This document shows positions 26,784 to 35,905 of a stretch of 64,000 nt of DNA, piece after piece. Below the pieces are notes generated by a model. It was given only the letters and a program-made list of their open reading frames with translations. It did no database searches and had not been told where the DNA came from. Within the stretch, counting starts at the first letter, position 1. Every line of letters starts with the position of its first letter. Position numbers and translations under genes: made by a program. Source of the DNA: Paenibacillus methanolicus (GTDB lineage Bacteria; Bacillota; Bacilli; Paenibacillales; Paenibacillaceae); contig NZ_VNHS01000001.1 in the NCBI RefSeq assembly GCF_008124765.1, forward strand, positions 248,001-312,000, read 5' to 3'.

Positions 26784-27575
26784 ATGAGCGAAAAGCCGCG
26801 GTTGCGAACGTTGAGCTGGACGGGTGTCGTGAACCCGTTCTTGGATGCGCCTTCGGTCGACTCGCACGATGGGATTACAATCGGCCGATACGGAGGAAGA
26901 CGCGACTGGCAGGCAGTTAAAAACGAAGACGGTCTGCTCTTGTGGACGAACGAAGAAGAGGATTGGGAATTTGCCGCTTTGCTGGATGCGCATGCGACCT
27001 GCGACAGCGCGTCGTTAATCATTCGAACCTTATCCGCTCATCTGGAACATTTGACCGCGATCATCGCACGGCCGATAGCTGAAGCTGTTCCACGGCTTGA
27101 AGAGGCGATTATGGAGCTGTTCGCTTCGGAAGGCTTCCGATCGGCATGCCGCAATCTTGTGGGAGAAACATCCTGTTTGCTCTGTTTGCGCAAAGCGAAT
27201 ATCGTCTGGTGGTTTTCCGTCGGCGACTGCATGTTGTTTCTCGGCCATGGCGAATTGGCGCGTTGGGGACAGACCATGCTCAATCAGCGTAATTTCTATG
27301 AGTGGATCGGACGAGTCAATACGTTCGACCGGAACGTGCCTTGTTATTCTTCCGGCAGAAGAGAGCTGCGGACGGGGCGGAACGCGATCCTCCTGATAAC
27401 CGACGGCTTCCTGGAGAAGGAGGACGGCCTAGATCGATTGAACGACCTGTTAACCGGACGCGCGTCGGCGAGAGATTTTCTGGACGGTCTGCACCATGCA
27501 GGTACTAAAGACAGTACCAGCTTCATCGCCTGGTCGGTTCACAATCCGGCTGAGGCTGCTTATCCAAGCGATTAA
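26784..27575 (+). CDS. PP2C-like protein phosphatase domain protein
   Basis: The 263-residue protein shows the PPM/PP2C metal-binding motifs in order: KNEDGLLLW (about 47-55), FAALLDAHATCDSAS (about 64-78), WWFSVGDCMLFL (about 142-153), AILLITDGFLE (about 209-219) and a final KDSTSFIAWSV. Usual DGHGG is replaced by DAHA, a variation seen in divergent bacterial members. It is cytosolic. The coupling to the SPL-family radical SAM gene (33-base gap) is conserved enough to suggest one transcript, but no shared function is known. Confidence 0.75.
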   Translation: MSEKPRLRTLSWTGVVNPFLDAPSVDSHDGITIGRYGGRRDWQAVKNEDGLLLWTNEEEDWEFAALLDAHATCDSASLIIRTLSAHLEHLTAIIARPIAEAVPRLEEAIMELFASEGFRSACRNLVGETSCLLCLRKANIVWWFSVGDCMLFLGHGELARWGQTMLNQRNFYEWIGRVNTFDRNVPCYSSGRRELRTGRNAILLITDGFLEKEDGLDRLNDLLTGRASARDFLDGLHHAGTKDSTSFIAWSVHNPAEAAYPSD

Positions 27576-27596
27576 GCGATAGACAAGGATTAACGC

Positions 27597-27628
27597 GGCC
27601 GCGAAGCGTATAGCTTCCGGCCCTTTTT
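27597..27628 (+). terminator. Terminator after the PP2C-like gene
   Basis: GGCC-GCGAAGC pairs with GCTTCC-GGCC, followed by C and five T residues. Confidence 0.7.
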
Positions 27629-27760
27629 GCTATTGCGGCGATGTCCTGCTAGAAGCCGAAGTCTTGCAATTGTAGTATAATGGCGCGAAATCATAGTCGG
27701 ATTCGTATAATTATCGCGAATAATAGCCGCCAATTCTCAATATCTTTTAATGTGCAATGC

Positions 27761-27774
27761 TGAAAGCGCTTCAG
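27761..27774 (+). promoter_or_regulatory. Imperfect cre-like site before the sugar ABC operon
   Basis: TGAAAGCGCTTCAG matches the cre consensus over the first 11 positions and fails at the end; the reverse strand reads TGAAGCGCTTTCA, one base short of a cre. It lies 64 bases before the binding-protein start. Catabolite control is plausible but less certain than at 6738. Confidence 0.4.
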
Positions 27775-27837
27775 AGGTCGTGTTTTTCGATGCATGTATG
27801 TCAGTAATTGGTAGAAGAGAAAGAGGGAGGGCAATCG

Positions 27838-29316
27838 ATGAAGAACGGAAAAAAACTATGGTCGGCCGCAACCTCGCTTGTTTTATGTACAACCCTGTTG
27901 TTCGCTTGTTCGAGCAACGGCGGCAACAACGGAGGGACGGGAGGAGAAGGCGGCAACTCGGCGAACGCCGGAACGAACGGCAACGGCGGCAACGCGGGCG
28001 GCGGCGAGAACGCGGGAGCTTCGAACGGCGGCGGCACGGAGGGCGATGCGGCCAAGAAGGTCATCACCATTACATATCGGGACGACGGCATCGGCGAGAA
28101 AGGCGTCCTGTTCCAATGGATCAAGGCGGTGTCGGAGAGCTATCCGGACAAGAGCGTGGAGATCAAGCCGACGCCGATTCAGGCATCCGAAGGCGATTAT
28201 TTCGCCAAAATCGCGCTGGCGCTCAAATCCAAGGACACCGCGCCGGACATCGTCACGGAGGATACGTTCATCCTGAATTCCGACGCGAGCGCCGGCTATC
28301 TCGAGCCGCTCGACGACCGGCTCGAGGAATGGGAGGACTGGACGAACGGCTCGTTCATCGAGGCGATGAAGAAAGGCGTTACCGCCAGCGATGGCAAAGT
28401 ATACGGCGTTCCGTATAACACGGATTCGCGCGGACTCTGGTACAACAAGACGCTGTTCAAGCAGGCGGGGTTGCCGGAAAATTGGAAGCCGAAAAATTGG
28501 GACGAGGTGTTGAGCGCCGCCCGAACGATCAAGGAGAAGCTGCCGGACGTCGTGCCGATCTGGATGAACATGGGCAAAGCGACGGGCGAGGCGACGTCGA
28601 TGCAGACCTATGAAATGCTGCTGTACGGCACGGGCGAACGCCTTTACGACGACGCGACCGGCAAATGGATCACGAAGAGCCAAGGCATTATCGACGCGCT
28701 CTCCTTCGTCGAAACGGTCAACAAAGAGAAGCTCGGTCCGCCGCTGTCCAAGGTGCTGAACGGGCAAGCGGGCAATACGGCTTCGCGTGAATACCTCCCG
28801 CAAGGGAAGCTGGCTATTCAACTGGACGGTTCGTGGATCACGGGCAACTACCTGCCGAACGGCGCGGCGCCGTGGCCGGAATACAAGGACGTGCTCGGCT
28901 TCGCGCCGATGCCGACGAGCAAAGGGCAAGCGCCGGGCTCCATTACGCTGGCGGGCGGCTGGGCGCTCTCCATTCCGGCCAACGCGAAGAACAAGGACGA
29001 GGCATGGAATTTCATCAAATACGCGCTGAACAAGGAAAATACGCAGAAGCTCGTCATCGCCGCCGGCAACATTACCGTCCGCGCCGACGTGGCGAAGGAT
29101 CCGGGCTATACGGAAATGCCGTTCAACGGCATCGCGACCGAATACTTGCAGAACGCCGAATTCCGTCCGGCGCAGGACAAATATCCGGAAGTGTCGACGC
29201 AAATTCAGACGATGGTCGAGTCCGTGGCGACGGGCACGTCGCCGGAAGCGGCCGCGAAGAAATACGCGCAGGACGTGACCCGCATTGTCGGCGAGGATCA
29301 CATCGTGGAGAAATAA
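27838..29316 (+). CDS. Sugar ABC transporter substrate-binding lipoprotein (SBP_bac_1)
   Basis: The 492-residue lipoprotein has Cys24 in the lipobox (LLFACSS), a long Gly/Asn-rich tether (about 25-75), and a family-1 solute-binding domain (YGVPYNTDSRGLWYNKTLFKQAGLPENWKPKNWDEVL, ALSFVETVNKEKLGPPLSKVLNG, LAGGWALSIPANAKNKDEAWNFIKYALNKEN). These proteins bind oligosaccharides and deliver them to two permeases, here at 29564 and 30477. ATG 27838 has AGAGGGAGG ahead. An internal terminator-like hairpin separates it from the permeases, which would favour excess binding protein. No ATPase gene is near, so a shared MsmX-type ATPase is likely used. Confidence 0.93.
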   Translation: MKNGKKLWSAATSLVLCTTLLFACSSNGGNNGGTGGEGGNSANAGTNGNGGNAGGGENAGASNGGGTEGDAAKKVITITYRDDGIGEKGVLFQWIKAVSESYPDKSVEIKPTPIQASEGDYFAKIALALKSKDTAPDIVTEDTFILNSDASAGYLEPLDDRLEEWEDWTNGSFIEAMKKGVTASDGKVYGVPYNTDSRGLWYNKTLFKQAGLPENWKPKNWDEVLSAARTIKEKLPDVVPIWMNMGKATGEATSMQTYEMLLYGTGERLYDDATGKWITKSQGIIDALSFVETVNKEKLGPPLSKVLNGQAGNTASREYLPQGKLAIQLDGSWITGNYLPNGAAPWPEYKDVLGFAPMPTSKGQAPGSITLAGGWALSIPANAKNKDEAWNFIKYALNKENTQKLVIAAGNITVRADVAKDPGYTEMPFNGIATEYLQNAEFRPAQDKYPEVSTQIQTMVESVATGTSPEAAAKKYAQDVTRIVGEDHIVEK

Positions 29317-29323
29317 GACGGCC

Positions 29324-29372
29324 GGCTTGCTTGACGCGCTGCCGCAAGCGGCGCTTCGAGCAAGCCTTCTTT
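29324..29372 (+). terminator. Attenuating terminator between binding protein and permeases
   Basis: GGCTTGCT (29324-29331) and AGCAAGCC (29359-29366) enclose an inner GCCGC/GCGGC hairpin and are followed by TTCTTTTAAAA. Partial read-through would give a binding protein to permease ratio above one, as usual for such operons. Confidence 0.65.
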
Positions 29373-29563
29373 TAAAATATAAGCAAATATAAGTTTCACG
29401 AATATAATTCGGCTTCTATTTCAGGATCGTTGAATGCTGCATTCCCAATCCTCGGATTGTGAACGCAAACCAATCAGCTTAACCGGAATGAAACTTGCTG
29501 CGCCATCAAGGACGGCGACAGCCGTTTCACCTTATCCGAAGCCCGGAAGGGAGGATGCGCGAG

Positions 29564-30454
29564 ATGAGCAGTATAGCCGCCGCCGCGCCCGCGAAACGAA
29601 GGAAGACGTGGACGTGGCTCTATTTTTTGCTTCCGTCGGTCGCGATCATGCTGGTATTCTTCATCTATCCGATCTTGCTGACGGTATTCTATTCCTTCAC
29701 GAATCTGGCCTTGACCGGCGAAGCAGCCAAGGAGCTGAACTTCGTCGGTCTCGATAACTACGCGCGCATGTTCGAGGATCCGACGGTGCGTTCGAGCATT
29801 TGGAACACGCTCGTCTTCCTGATCGGATCGGCCGTCATCGGCCAACAGGTGCTGGGCTTCCTGATCGCGCTGTTGATGAAGCACAAGAACAGGTGGTTCC
29901 GCCGCATTATCGGGACGATCGTGCTGGCCGGCTGGGTGACGCCGGAGATCGTTTGCGCGCTGTGCTTGTACAGCTTTTTCGGCGACGAGGGAACGCTGAA
30001 CGCGATACTGCAATCGTTCGGATTCTCGACCGTCACGTGGCTGTACACGATTCCGATGGTTACCGTCATACTGGCGAACATCTGGCATGGCACCGCGTTC
30101 TCGATGCTCGTGTTCCAAGCCGCGCTGGACGACGTGCCGAGCGAGATCGAAGAAGCGGCAGTCGTGGACGGCGCTTCGAAATGGCAGATTCTAACCCGCG
30201 TTACGATTCCGTACATCAAAGATACGATCATGACGAACATGATGCTCGTGACGCTCCAGACGCTAGGCGTATTCGGGCTTATCTACGCGATGACCGGAGG
30301 CGGGCCGGGGACGTCGACGACAACGCTGCCGATCTTCATGTACAATCAAGCGTTCGTGAATTATCAGCTGGGCTACGGCACCGCGATCTCCCTGCTGCTC
30401 CTGCTGATCGGCATCATTCTGAGCTTGTTCTACATCCGTTCCATGAAAGAGTAA
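29564..30454 (+). CDS. Sugar ABC transporter permease (MalF/UgpA type)
   Basis: The 296-residue membrane protein has six predicted helices and the EAA loop EEAAVVDGASKWQILTRVTIPYIKDTIMTN (about residues 196-226). LLPSVAIMLVFFIYPILLTVFYSFTN is the usual first helix. ATG 29564 is chosen with AAGGGAGG 9 bases ahead; ATG 29555 touches the site. It pairs with the permease at 30477. Confidence 0.93.
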   Translation: MSSIAAAAPAKRRKTWTWLYFLLPSVAIMLVFFIYPILLTVFYSFTNLALTGEAAKELNFVGLDNYARMFEDPTVRSSIWNTLVFLIGSAVIGQQVLGFLIALLMKHKNRWFRRIIGTIVLAGWVTPEIVCALCLYSFFGDEGTLNAILQSFGFSTVTWLYTIPMVTVILANIWHGTAFSMLVFQAALDDVPSEIEEAAVVDGASKWQILTRVTIPYIKDTIMTNMMLVTLQTLGVFGLIYAMTGGGPGTSTTTLPIFMYNQAFVNYQLGYGTAISLLLLLIGIILSLFYIRSMKE

Positions 30455-30476
30455 ACCGACAAGGAGAACGACCGTT

Positions 30477-31310
30477 ATGAATGCGAACCAGCGAAAATGG
30501 GTCTTCCGAATATTGCCGTACGCCATCCTGGCGTTCATCGGCATCTGTTTCGTGCTCCCCTTGCTGTGGGTGCTCGTCGCCTCCGTCGATTCGAACGCGA
30601 TGCAATCATTAAAGATGCCGTCTCGGCTGACCGGGGGCAATTACGTCGACGTGCTCACGAATCCGGATAACCAGCGGGCGTTCCTGATCGGGCTGCTCAT
30701 GTCCGGCGGCCAAGCCATCATCGTCGTCGTCCTTGGCCTGCTCGCGTCGTATCCGCTGTCGCGGTACCAGCTGCGGTTCAAGAAGCCGTTCATGCTGACG
30801 ATTCTGTTTATGACGTCGCTGCCGATCACCGCCGTCATGGTGCCGGTCTATCAGCTGTTTCTCACGCTGAAGCTGTACAACAATATTTTCGGCGTTATCC
30901 TGTTCTTCGTCGCGTCGGCGATGCCTTACGGCATCTGGATGTTGAAGAACTTCATGGACTCCGTGCCGTCCGAGCTGGAGGAAGCGGCTTGGATCGACGG
31001 CGCGTCGGTGTTCGTCGGCATCCGCAAGGTGGTTGCGCCGCTCATGATTCCCGGCATTTGCACGGTCGCGATTTTCACGTTCTCTGGGAGCTGGGGCAAT
31101 TTCTTCGTCCCATACATCCTACTGCAGTCGCCGGAGAATTTCCCCGCCTCGTTGAAGATCTATCAGTTTTTCGGTCAATACGGCATGGCGGATTACGGCA
31201 AACTGGCGGCATTCTCCGTCATGTACGCGATCCCGTCGATCGTGCTGTACGTCTTGTCCCAGCGGTTCATGTCGAAGGGCTTCGGCATGCAGGGCGGGAC
31301 GAAAGGGTGA
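30477..31310 (+). CDS. Sugar ABC transporter permease (MalG/UgpE type)
   Basis: The 277-residue partner permease has six helices and the EAA loop EEAAWIDGASVFVGIRKVVAPLMIPGI (about 168-194). ATG 30477 is preceded by AAGGAGAACG. It ends the operon; a terminator shared with the convergent AraC gene follows at 31333-31357. Confidence 0.93.
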   Translation: MNANQRKWVFRILPYAILAFIGICFVLPLLWVLVASVDSNAMQSLKMPSRLTGGNYVDVLTNPDNQRAFLIGLLMSGGQAIIVVVLGLLASYPLSRYQLRFKKPFMLTILFMTSLPITAVMVPVYQLFLTLKLYNNIFGVILFFVASAMPYGIWMLKNFMDSVPSELEEAAWIDGASVFVGIRKVVAPLMIPGICTVAIFTFSGSWGNFFVPYILLQSPENFPASLKIYQFFGQYGMADYGKLAAFSVMYAIPSIVLYVLSQRFMSKGFGMQGGTKG

Positions 31311-31332
31311 GAGCGCGGAGCGCAAACGAACG

Positions 31333-31357
31333 CCTCCCGATTGCGGCAATCGGGGGG
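31333..31357. terminator. Bidirectional terminator between permease and AraC gene
   Basis: CCTCCCGATT and AATCGGGGGG form a 10-bp stem with one wobble and a 5-nt loop between two convergent genes. Confidence 0.7.
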
Positions 31358-32203
31358 TTAAGTCGCGCCTTTGCGCGCCTGCGTCGGGGTCTGACCGCGA
31401 TGGCGTTTGAACAGCTCGTCGAAATAGTGGACCGAACCGAAGCCGCACCGCTCCGCGATGAGGGTAATCGGCAGATCGGTGTCGCGGATGAGCGTCTCGG
31501 CCTGGGCGATCCGGAACAGCTGCACGTATTCGTTGAACGTTCGGCCGACGGCCCCTTTGAATACGCGGCAGAAGTGATAGGGGCTCATGGCGGCCACCGA
31601 CGCGGCTTGGTTAACCGTCAGCGATTCCGAATAATGACGTTCGACATGCGCGATGACGTCCTTGATTCGGTCGATTTGGCGCATGGCGGCGACCTGTCTG
31701 CGGTCGCGACGTTCGGCCGACGAGCCGTAGAAGCGGCTCAGGTACGTCAACAGCACGTGCAGGTGCGACTTCGCGGCATGCTCGAACCCGAGCTCGCGCT
31801 GATTGAATTCCGCGATGACGGCGGTAATGACGTTCGTTAACGTCCCATAATGCAGATCGCCGGGCTTAAGAATCGTCGGCATCTCCAGACGGCCGGTTAA
31901 CAAGGCGCTGTAGGCGAGACTGCTCGTGTCGGCGTTCACCATGCGGCTGCGATCGAGCAAGATCGTGTAATACATCGGCGTTCCGTCTTCCGCGTAACCG
32001 CTGTGAATTTGGCCTTCGCCGATGAGCGCGAGATCGCCCTGCTCGACGATGTGCTTGGTTCCGCCGATTCGAAATTCGGCCGAGCCCTTGGTGACGTAGA
32101 CCATCTCCAGGCATTCATCGTGCCAATGCGGGGGGAAGAGCGTGCCCGCCACAGGTTCCGGCGTGAACAGATTGAACGGATACAGATCGCTAAGCAGCAT
32201 CAT
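31358..32203 (-). CDS. AraC-family transcriptional regulator with cupin sensor domain
   Basis: The 281-residue protein has an N-terminal AraC-binding cupin (FPPHWHDECLEMVYVTKGSAEFRIGG, then ALIGEGQIHSGY) and a C-terminal pair of helix-turn-helix motifs (LTVNQAASVAAMSPYHFCRVFKGAVGRTFNEYV and LPITLIAERCGFGSVHYFDELFKRHRGQTPTQAR). The tandem ATG at 32203/32200 is preferred because the upstream 30 codons look unlike a cupin; AAGGA is 12 bases ahead. It diverges from the GH31 gene and faces the sugar ABC operon, so it likely controls one or both in response to the sugar. Confidence 0.88.
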   Translation of the reverse strand: MMLLSDLYPFNLFTPEPVAGTLFPPHWHDECLEMVYVTKGSAEFRIGGTKHIVEQGDLALIGEGQIHSGYAEDGTPMYYTILLDRSRMVNADTSSLAYSALLTGRLEMPTILKPGDLHYGTLTNVITAVIAEFNQRELGFEHAAKSHLHVLLTYLSRFYGSSAERRDRRQVAAMRQIDRIKDVIAHVERHYSESLTVNQAASVAAMSPYHFCRVFKGAVGRTFNEYVQLFRIAQAETLIRDTDLPITLIAERCGFGSVHYFDELFKRHRGQTPTQARKGAT

Positions 32204-32338
32204 GTATTGGTTATGTCCTTCGGCCGCCAAGCGGCATCCACCTCCAACGCAGCTAGATCGTTTAACAATCGCGCACGATCGCCTGTATCGCATACGCTTG
32301 ATTCTAGCCTATTATTAGGGACACGGAAAGCGATTATT

Positions 32339-32350
32339 GCGCTATAGCGC
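32339..32350. promoter_or_regulatory. Perfect 12-bp palindrome before the GH31 gene
   Basis: GCGCTATAGCGC lies 26 bases before the ATG at 32377 in the AraC/GH31 divergent region. It overlaps the likely start of the GH31 transcript and may be an operator; function is inferred from symmetry and position. Confidence 0.35.
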
Positions 32351-32376
32351 TTCAGGAAAAAGGAGTCGTGGCGAGA

Positions 32377-33915
32377 ATGGGCGAGCGATTGATCGTACAG
32401 CGTCTGGAAGGCGAATATTGGTGGGGCGGCGATATCGAAGACGGGATTAGGATGCCGTTCGGCGAGGAGAGGCATACCCGAGATTTGATCCGCGAAGGGC
32501 GAAGCAATCAAGCGGTGCCGTTCCTCGTCTCGAGCCTCGGCCGCTATATATGGTCAGAGGAGCCGTTTCGGTTCGAGTTTGACCCGGACGAACTCGTGGT
32601 TGAATGCGAAGCCGGCAGTTCTGCGCGGTTAGGCGAGGGGCATGGCAGTCTGCGGGAGGCGTATCGGGCCGCTTCGCATGCGCATTTCGCACCGGACGGC
32701 AGATGGCCGGATCCGATGTTCTTCGCGGCGCCGCAGTACAACCTGTGGATCGAGCTGCAGTATGAGCCGACGCAGGAGAAGGTGCTCGCTTACGCCGAAG
32801 CGGCGCTCCGGAACGGCATGCCGCCCGGGATTCTCATGATCGACGATAACTGGATGGAAGATTACGGCGTCTGGACGTTCCGCAAGGATCGATTCCCCGA
32901 TCCGAAGGCCATGTGCGCGAAGCTTCGCGAGATGGGCTTCAAGGTGATGCTGTGGATTTGCCCGTTCGTCAGTCCGGATAACGCGGCGAACTTCCGGTTC
33001 CTCGAACGCCAAGGGTATCTCCTTCGGAACGCAACGGGCGAGACGGCCGTCCGTCGCTGGTGGAACGGGTACAGCGCCGTCCTGGATTGCACGAACGAAG
33101 CGGCGGTTCGCTGGTTCGACGGCGAATTGGAGCGGCTGATGACGGCATACGGCGTAGATGGATTCAAATTCGATGCCGGCGATCCGCAATATTACCGGGC
33201 TGACGACCGAAGCGCGGCCGGCGCCCATCCGAACGGGCATTGCGAGGCGTGGGCGCGCGTCGGTCTGCGCTATGCGCTGAACGAGTACCGCGCTTGCTGG
33301 AAGAGCGCGGGCCGGCCGCTCGTGCAGCGTCTCGCGGATAAGAACCACAGCTGGGGCGCGGACGGGCTGGCTTCGCTCATACCGAACGGCTTGGCGCAGG
33401 GGCTGGCCGGGTATGCGTTCGTCTGTCCGGATATGATCGGAGGCGGACAGATCGCCGACGTCGAGAACCGGCCGGACCGCCAGGTCGACCAGGAGCTGTT
33501 CGTTCGATATGCGCAATGCTCGGCGTTGTTCCCGATGATGCAGTTCTCGGCCGCGCCATGGCGCGCGCTGGATGACGAGCATTTGGCGGCGTGCGTCGCG
33601 GCGGCGGATCTTCACCGATCGTTCGGGGACCTTATTCTGGCGCTCGCCCGACAGGCCGCGATTACGGGCGAACCGATCATCCGGCATCTGGACTACGTCT
33701 TCCCGGGGGAAGGGTTCGAGCGGTTGACCGACCAATTCATGCTCGGCGATACGATCCTCGCATCGCCCGTGCTCATGAAAGGCGCGCGAAGAAGGAAGGT
33801 GGAATTTCCTCTCGGAAAATGGCTGGGGGATGACGGTTCCGTCGTAATCGGTCCGTGCGTGCGGGACATCGATGCGCCGCTAACGCGGCTTCCTTGGTAT
33901 CGGTTAATCGGGTAG
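32377..33915 (+). CDS. GH31 glycoside hydrolase, MYORG-like (possible alpha-galactosidase), cytosolic
   Basis: The 512-residue enzyme is shorter than typical GH31 members. The nucleophile is Asp266 in GVDGFKFDAGD and the probable acid/base is Asp321 in RLADKNHSWGADG, 55 residues later. ILMIDDNWMEDYGVWTF and GYAFVCPDMIGGGQ recall the MYORG-type branch of GH31, members of which have been reported as alpha-galactosidases. No signal peptide is present, so it acts on imported oligosaccharides. ATG 32377 has AAAAAGGAG 11 bases ahead; GTG 32368 is too close. It diverges from an AraC regulator and lies beside the sugar transporter. The subfamily activity is inferred. Confidence 0.85.
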   Translation: MGERLIVQRLEGEYWWGGDIEDGIRMPFGEERHTRDLIREGRSNQAVPFLVSSLGRYIWSEEPFRFEFDPDELVVECEAGSSARLGEGHGSLREAYRAASHAHFAPDGRWPDPMFFAAPQYNLWIELQYEPTQEKVLAYAEAALRNGMPPGILMIDDNWMEDYGVWTFRKDRFPDPKAMCAKLREMGFKVMLWICPFVSPDNAANFRFLERQGYLLRNATGETAVRRWWNGYSAVLDCTNEAAVRWFDGELERLMTAYGVDGFKFDAGDPQYYRADDRSAAGAHPNGHCEAWARVGLRYALNEYRACWKSAGRPLVQRLADKNHSWGADGLASLIPNGLAQGLAGYAFVCPDMIGGGQIADVENRPDRQVDQELFVRYAQCSALFPMMQFSAAPWRALDDEHLAACVAAADLHRSFGDLILALARQAAITGEPIIRHLDYVFPGEGFERLTDQFMLGDTILASPVLMKGARRRKVEFPLGKWLGDDGSVVIGPCVRDIDAPLTRLPWYRLIG

Positions 33916-33969
33916 CGGCCTGCCGATAGGGCTAGCCGGTTGATCCGCCGATTGAATAATGACTCGAAT

Positions 33970-34007
33970 AATAGCCCGTCCGCGCCTTCGTGGCGGGACG
34001 GGCTATT
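33970..34007. terminator. Bidirectional terminator between GH31 and AraC genes
   Basis: AATAGCCCGTCC and GGACGGGCTATT with inner CGCC/GGCG pairing form a long stem ending at the stop codon of the minus-strand gene. Confidence 0.75.
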
Positions 34008-34909
34008 CACTTCGCATGGCGAATTTCTCGCGCCTGTGCGTTCAAGGCGAGACCCGCGCGCGGATTCAACCGGTATTGCTTCGGACTGATGCCGTAATAA
34101 GCCGTGAAATGCCGGGTGAACGGATGAATCGACGGATAACCGAGCTTCTCCGAGACGGCCGTGATGCTGAGCTCGCTCTCTTGGATGAGGTTGACGGCCC
34201 GCCGCATGATCAGCCGGTGCTGGTAAGCTTTCGGCGTCATGCCGGTCTCGCGGAGAAACAGCTCGTGGAAGTGGGTCCGCTTCAATCCGCACTGCCGCCA
34301 CCACTCCTTCACCGGCTCCCGCCGCTCGGGCATAAGCTCCAAGCTACGGATCAGCCGCACGATGCGATAATCGCGGGGGACCTTCGCATGGAAGGCGTTA
34401 TGCCAGCTGAGCAGCCAGGCGTAGAAGAGGCTGTTGACCGTCTCCGTCCGGTAATCCGACATCTCGTTGTACTGGCGGACGATATGCAGGAACGCTTCGT
34501 AGAGATGCGGATACGGCTGGAGGGAGAAGACGCCGGGCAGCGCGTCCGCTTCAGGGCAAGCATGCATAGCGGATAGCTCGGGCAGGGAAAACGGGTTCGG
34601 CGCGTAAATAAACGTCCGATGCCGGGAGACGGGCGTCTTGGCGTCCCACAGATCGCAGTACAAGTTATGCGATGCGAGCGGATGCGCGGGCGAAATATGA
34701 AAAGCGTGCGGCTGGCCGGGACGGAGAAACACGAGCGTTCGTTTCTCGATCGGATAACGGACGCCTTCGATCTCCATCTCGCCTGGACCGTCCGTGAACA
34801 GATGGAACGCATATACGCTGCAGACGCGCAAGCCTTCATTGGAGCTGCCGTCGTATAGATAGGGCATGGAATCGCCGACGTGCGGCTTCAGCATGGCTAA
34901 TGTTCTCAC
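34007..34909 (-). CDS. AraC-family transcriptional regulator
   Basis: The 300-residue protein has a cupin-type sensor half (GEMEIEGVRYPIEKRTLVFLRPGQPHAFHISP about residues 45-78) and a C-terminal AraC DNA-binding domain (GLKRTHFHELFLRETGMTPKAYQHRLIMRRAVNLI and SITAVSEKLGYPSIHPFTRHFTAYYGISPKQYRLNP). GTG 34909 is chosen because GGGGGAG lies 7 bases ahead; the frame is open to 34957 without a site. It diverges from the SDR/dehydratase/GH95 operon and is its probable regulator. Confidence 0.87.
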   Translation of the reverse strand: MRTLAMLKPHVGDSMPYLYDGSSNEGLRVCSVYAFHLFTDGPGEMEIEGVRYPIEKRTLVFLRPGQPHAFHISPAHPLASHNLYCDLWDAKTPVSRHRTFIYAPNPFSLPELSAMHACPEADALPGVFSLQPYPHLYEAFLHIVRQYNEMSDYRTETVNSLFYAWLLSWHNAFHAKVPRDYRIVRLIRSLELMPERREPVKEWWRQCGLKRTHFHELFLRETGMTPKAYQHRLIMRRAVNLIQESELSITAVSEKLGYPSIHPFTRHFTAYYGISPKQYRLNPRAGLALNAQAREIRHAK

Positions 34910-34960
34910 GTAAGACTCCCCCGTTCGGAAGTATGTCATTACCGGATGAATCGTCAACTT

Positions 34961-34978
34961 TTTGGATGCGCTACCAAA
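34961..34978. promoter_or_regulatory. Inverted repeat in the AraC / SDR-operon promoter region
   Basis: TTTGG-N8-CCAAA is an 18-bp symmetric element between the divergent genes at 34909 and 35088. The centre has a CG step, loosely like a LacI/CcpA-type operator, but it is not a cre match. Confidence 0.3.
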
Positions 34979-35087
34979 TACGATGCGTTATTGATCATGA
35001 TACGATAGGCCCGTGCATAATGGAAGCGTCGGGTTGATAACTGGCCTGTATCTTATGCAAGCGCCGTAAGCGAATGGGGGAGAACCC

Positions 35088-35870
35088 GTGTTATTTAAGG
35101 ATCATGTCGTCATAGTGACGGGCGCCGGTTCCGGCATCGGAGAATCGTGCGCGCGGCGGTTCGCGTCCGAAGGCGCCTGCGTCGTCATCGCGGAACTGCG
35201 GGAGACGGAAGGCGAACAAGCCGCCGATCGGATCAATCGGCAATTCGGCGGCAGGAGCGGCGGCGTGCCGGCAGCCCTCTTCGTCCGCTGCGACGTGTCG
35301 CATGAAGCGGAGATCGCGCGACTGATGGAGCGCACGCTATTAACGTTCGGCCGCTTGGACGTGCTCGTGAACAATGCGGCCGTTATTATGCCTCATCCGA
35401 TCGAACGAATCGATGAAGAAGGGCTCGACCTGGTGTTGGACGTGAACGTGAAAGGCGCGTTTCTGCTCATCAAACACGCGGCCGAGCCGCTTAAGCGTTC
35501 AAAAGGTTCAATCGTGAACATAGCCTCGCTCGGCGGACTGACGGGGCAGAAGAACAACCCGGCCTATACGGCGTCGAAGGGCGCGGTGATCGCGTTGACG
35601 AAGTCGCTCGCGCTGGATTTCGCCCAAGGCGGCGTGCGGGTGAACTGCGTCTGTCCCGCCGGCGTTCGCACGCCGCTGCTTGAGGCTTGGACGGCTCGAC
35701 AGGACGATCCCGCGCGTACGGCGCGCGAGCTTGGCGAGATGCATCCGCTCGGCCGGCTGGCGGAGCCGGACGAGATCGCCTCGGCGGTGCTGTTCTTGGC
35801 TGGCCGGCAAGCGTCTTTCATCACGGGCGCGGCGCTCCCGGTCGATGGCGGCGCTTCGCTCGGTTACTAA
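35088..35870 (+). CDS. SDR-family oxidoreductase, probably deoxysugar-acid catabolism
   Basis: The 260-residue classical short-chain dehydrogenase has the nucleotide-binding TGAGSGIGE (11-19), the NNAA motif (about 95), the catalytic Ser in NIASLGG, YTASK (Tyr-x3-Lys about 160-164) and the C-terminal ITGAALPVDGGASLGY. GTG 35088 is preceded by GGGGGAG. The next genes encode an enolase-superfamily dehydratase and a GH95 enzyme; in the non-phosphorylating L-fucose pathway an SDR oxidises 2-keto-3-deoxy-L-fuconate, which makes that role or fucose dehydrogenase plausible. Substrate is inferred from context only. Confidence 0.85.
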   Translation: MLFKDHVVIVTGAGSGIGESCARRFASEGACVVIAELRETEGEQAADRINRQFGGRSGGVPAALFVRCDVSHEAEIARLMERTLLTFGRLDVLVNNAAVIMPHPIERIDEEGLDLVLDVNVKGAFLLIKHAAEPLKRSKGSIVNIASLGGLTGQKNNPAYTASKGAVIALTKSLALDFAQGGVRVNCVCPAGVRTPLLEAWTARQDDPARTARELGEMHPLGRLAEPDEIASAVLFLAGRQASFITGAALPVDGGASLGY

Positions 35871-35905
35871 TTGGGTTCGCTATTTTCGGTTAAGGAGTCC
35901 ATACG

